The notes under the pieces were generated by a model that did no database searches, was not told where the DNA came from, and saw only the letters and a program-made list of their open reading frames with translations. DNA of 64,000 nt from Syntrophaceae bacterium (GTDB lineage: Bacteria > Desulfobacterota > Syntrophia > Syntrophales > PHBD01), in the NCBI GenBank assembly GCA_013177825.1, contig JABLXX010000004.1, positions 253,593 through 317,592 on the forward strand, in the 5' to 3' direction. The position numbers and the translations under genes were made by a program. Of this stretch, positions 63,771-64,000 are shown piece after piece; within the stretch, counting starts at the first letter, position 1; each line of letters starts with the position of its first letter.

Positions 63771-63850
63771 CGAGCGGACCGGCCGCTTCGCTGAACCCTT
63801 TGGAACCCGCGTCAGTGCTGCGTTTCCTCCTGATCAAAACATTCTTTTCC

Positions 63851-63879
63851 TTGACGCAGGGATCAAAAATTTTGGTAAT
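63851..63879 (+). promoter_or_regulatory. Weak promoter candidate before the transposase-like gene
   Basis: TTGACG at 63851-63856 and GGTAAT at 63874-63879 are 17 bases apart, 35 bases before the ATG at 63915. The -10 is poor. Confidence 0.3.
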
Positions 63880-63891
63880 TGATCCTGTGCT

Positions 63892-63912
63892 GGCACCTGT
63901 GATAAGGGTGCC
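63892..63912 (+). repeat. Hairpin over the ribosome-binding site
   Basis: GGCACC (63892-63897) pairs exactly with GGTGCC (63907-63912) around a nine-base loop. The right arm overlaps the AAGGG ribosome site (63904-63908) of the gene starting at 63915, so the folded RNA would hide it. Confidence 0.5.
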
Positions 63913-63914
63913 TC

Positions 63915-64000
63915 ATGGACTTAACTAGTTATCATAATGTAATATCCAGCGAGAGCAAAGCCAGAAAATATCTGCTGGGAAAAAGCTTCAAAAACCATCA
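63915..64000 (+). mobile_element. Start of an IS1595-type transposase gene (truncated by window end)
   Basis: The last 86 bases open a frame: MDLTSYHNVI, then SSESKARKYLLGKSFKNH. The motif S-S-E-x-K-A-R-K-(Y/F)-L directly followed by a basic residue run and KNH is the N-terminus I know from IS1595-family transposases, where a zinc ribbon (CPRC) follows. The region is clearly AT-richer than the rest of the window. AAGGG six bases upstream supports the ATG. Only 28 codons are visible, so the family call is tentative; the element would continue beyond the window. Confidence 0.5.

Overview
The window is a 64 kb piece of a GC-rich, densely coded bacterial chromosome. Its gene content suggests a Gram-negative anaerobe, most likely a deltaproteobacterium (Desulfobacterota, Syntrophia-like). 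It has an outer-membrane assembly lipoprotein (BamD), several lipoproteins, an oxygen-scavenging set (flavodiiron protein, rubredoxin, rubrerythrin), lactate permease with a GlcD/GlcF-type dehydrogenase, phenylacetate-CoA ligase with an ACT protein, a PduO-type cobalamin adenosyltransferase, an oxalate/formate-type MFS carrier and an acetyl-CoA hydrolase-type CoA transferase. The taxonomic assignment is inference from gene content. No rRNA, tRNA, CRISPR array, prophage or replication origin was seen. Layout: 1-3.5 kb is an ABC-2 exporter (5'-truncated ATPase and two permeases) with a chagasin-like protease inhibitor between ATPase and permeases. 3.5-10.5 kb holds small enzymes and transporters (GNAT, DUF3788, isochorismatase-like, SnoaL-like, Dph6-like ATP-pyrophosphatase, MFS, LspA, methyltransferase, LysE), ending in a minus-strand nucleotidyltransferase and small-partner pair. 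10.5-15.7 kb is a lactate uptake and oxidation unit behind a 578-base leader with two perfect hairpins. 15.9-21.8 kb holds a frameshifted DUF5329 gene, GT2, PhzF, a large TPR protein, an unrecognised 333-residue protein and a glycerophosphodiesterase. 21.9-23.8 kb is the oxygen-defence cassette. 24-30.1 kb holds a holin-like membrane protein, MutS, a kinase fusion, BamD and thioredoxin. 30.3-35.8 kb holds a nucleoside phosphorylase, the PduO enzyme, a diguanylate cyclase, a small protein with an internal duplication, an ACT protein and PaaK. 36-48.6 kb looks like an osmotic/ionic stress region: a ClC protein behind a palindromic promoter, a MarR regulator with its own palindromic promoter, then an apparently continuous seven-gene run. 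That run encodes a HAD phosphatase, two glycosyltransferases of the glucosylglycerate type, a cation/proton antiporter, an APC permease with universal-stress domains and two mechanosensitive-channel proteins. 48.7-53.8 kb holds two lipoproteins, MobA, an OxlT-type carrier and a polyprenyl diphosphate synthase. 53.8-61.1 kb is a minus-strand block: Nnr repair enzyme, CoA transferase/GNAT fusion, DUF255 thioredoxin-like protein and glucose-6-phosphate isomerase. 61.2-63.8 kb is a DUF362 protein paired with a membrane polyferredoxin. The last 90 bases begin what looks like an IS1595-type transposase that runs off the window. How the parts may work together: the 39-48.6 kb unit would make an anionic sugar-glycerate osmolyte and move ions and solutes under salt stress. 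The lactate and CoA enzymes point to fermentative or syntrophic carbon flow. FprA, rubredoxin and rubrerythrin would protect it from oxygen. The most interesting items are the osmolyte region, the ClC operator, the duplicated CQLG protein, the nucleotidyltransferase pair and the frameshifted DUF5329 gene.
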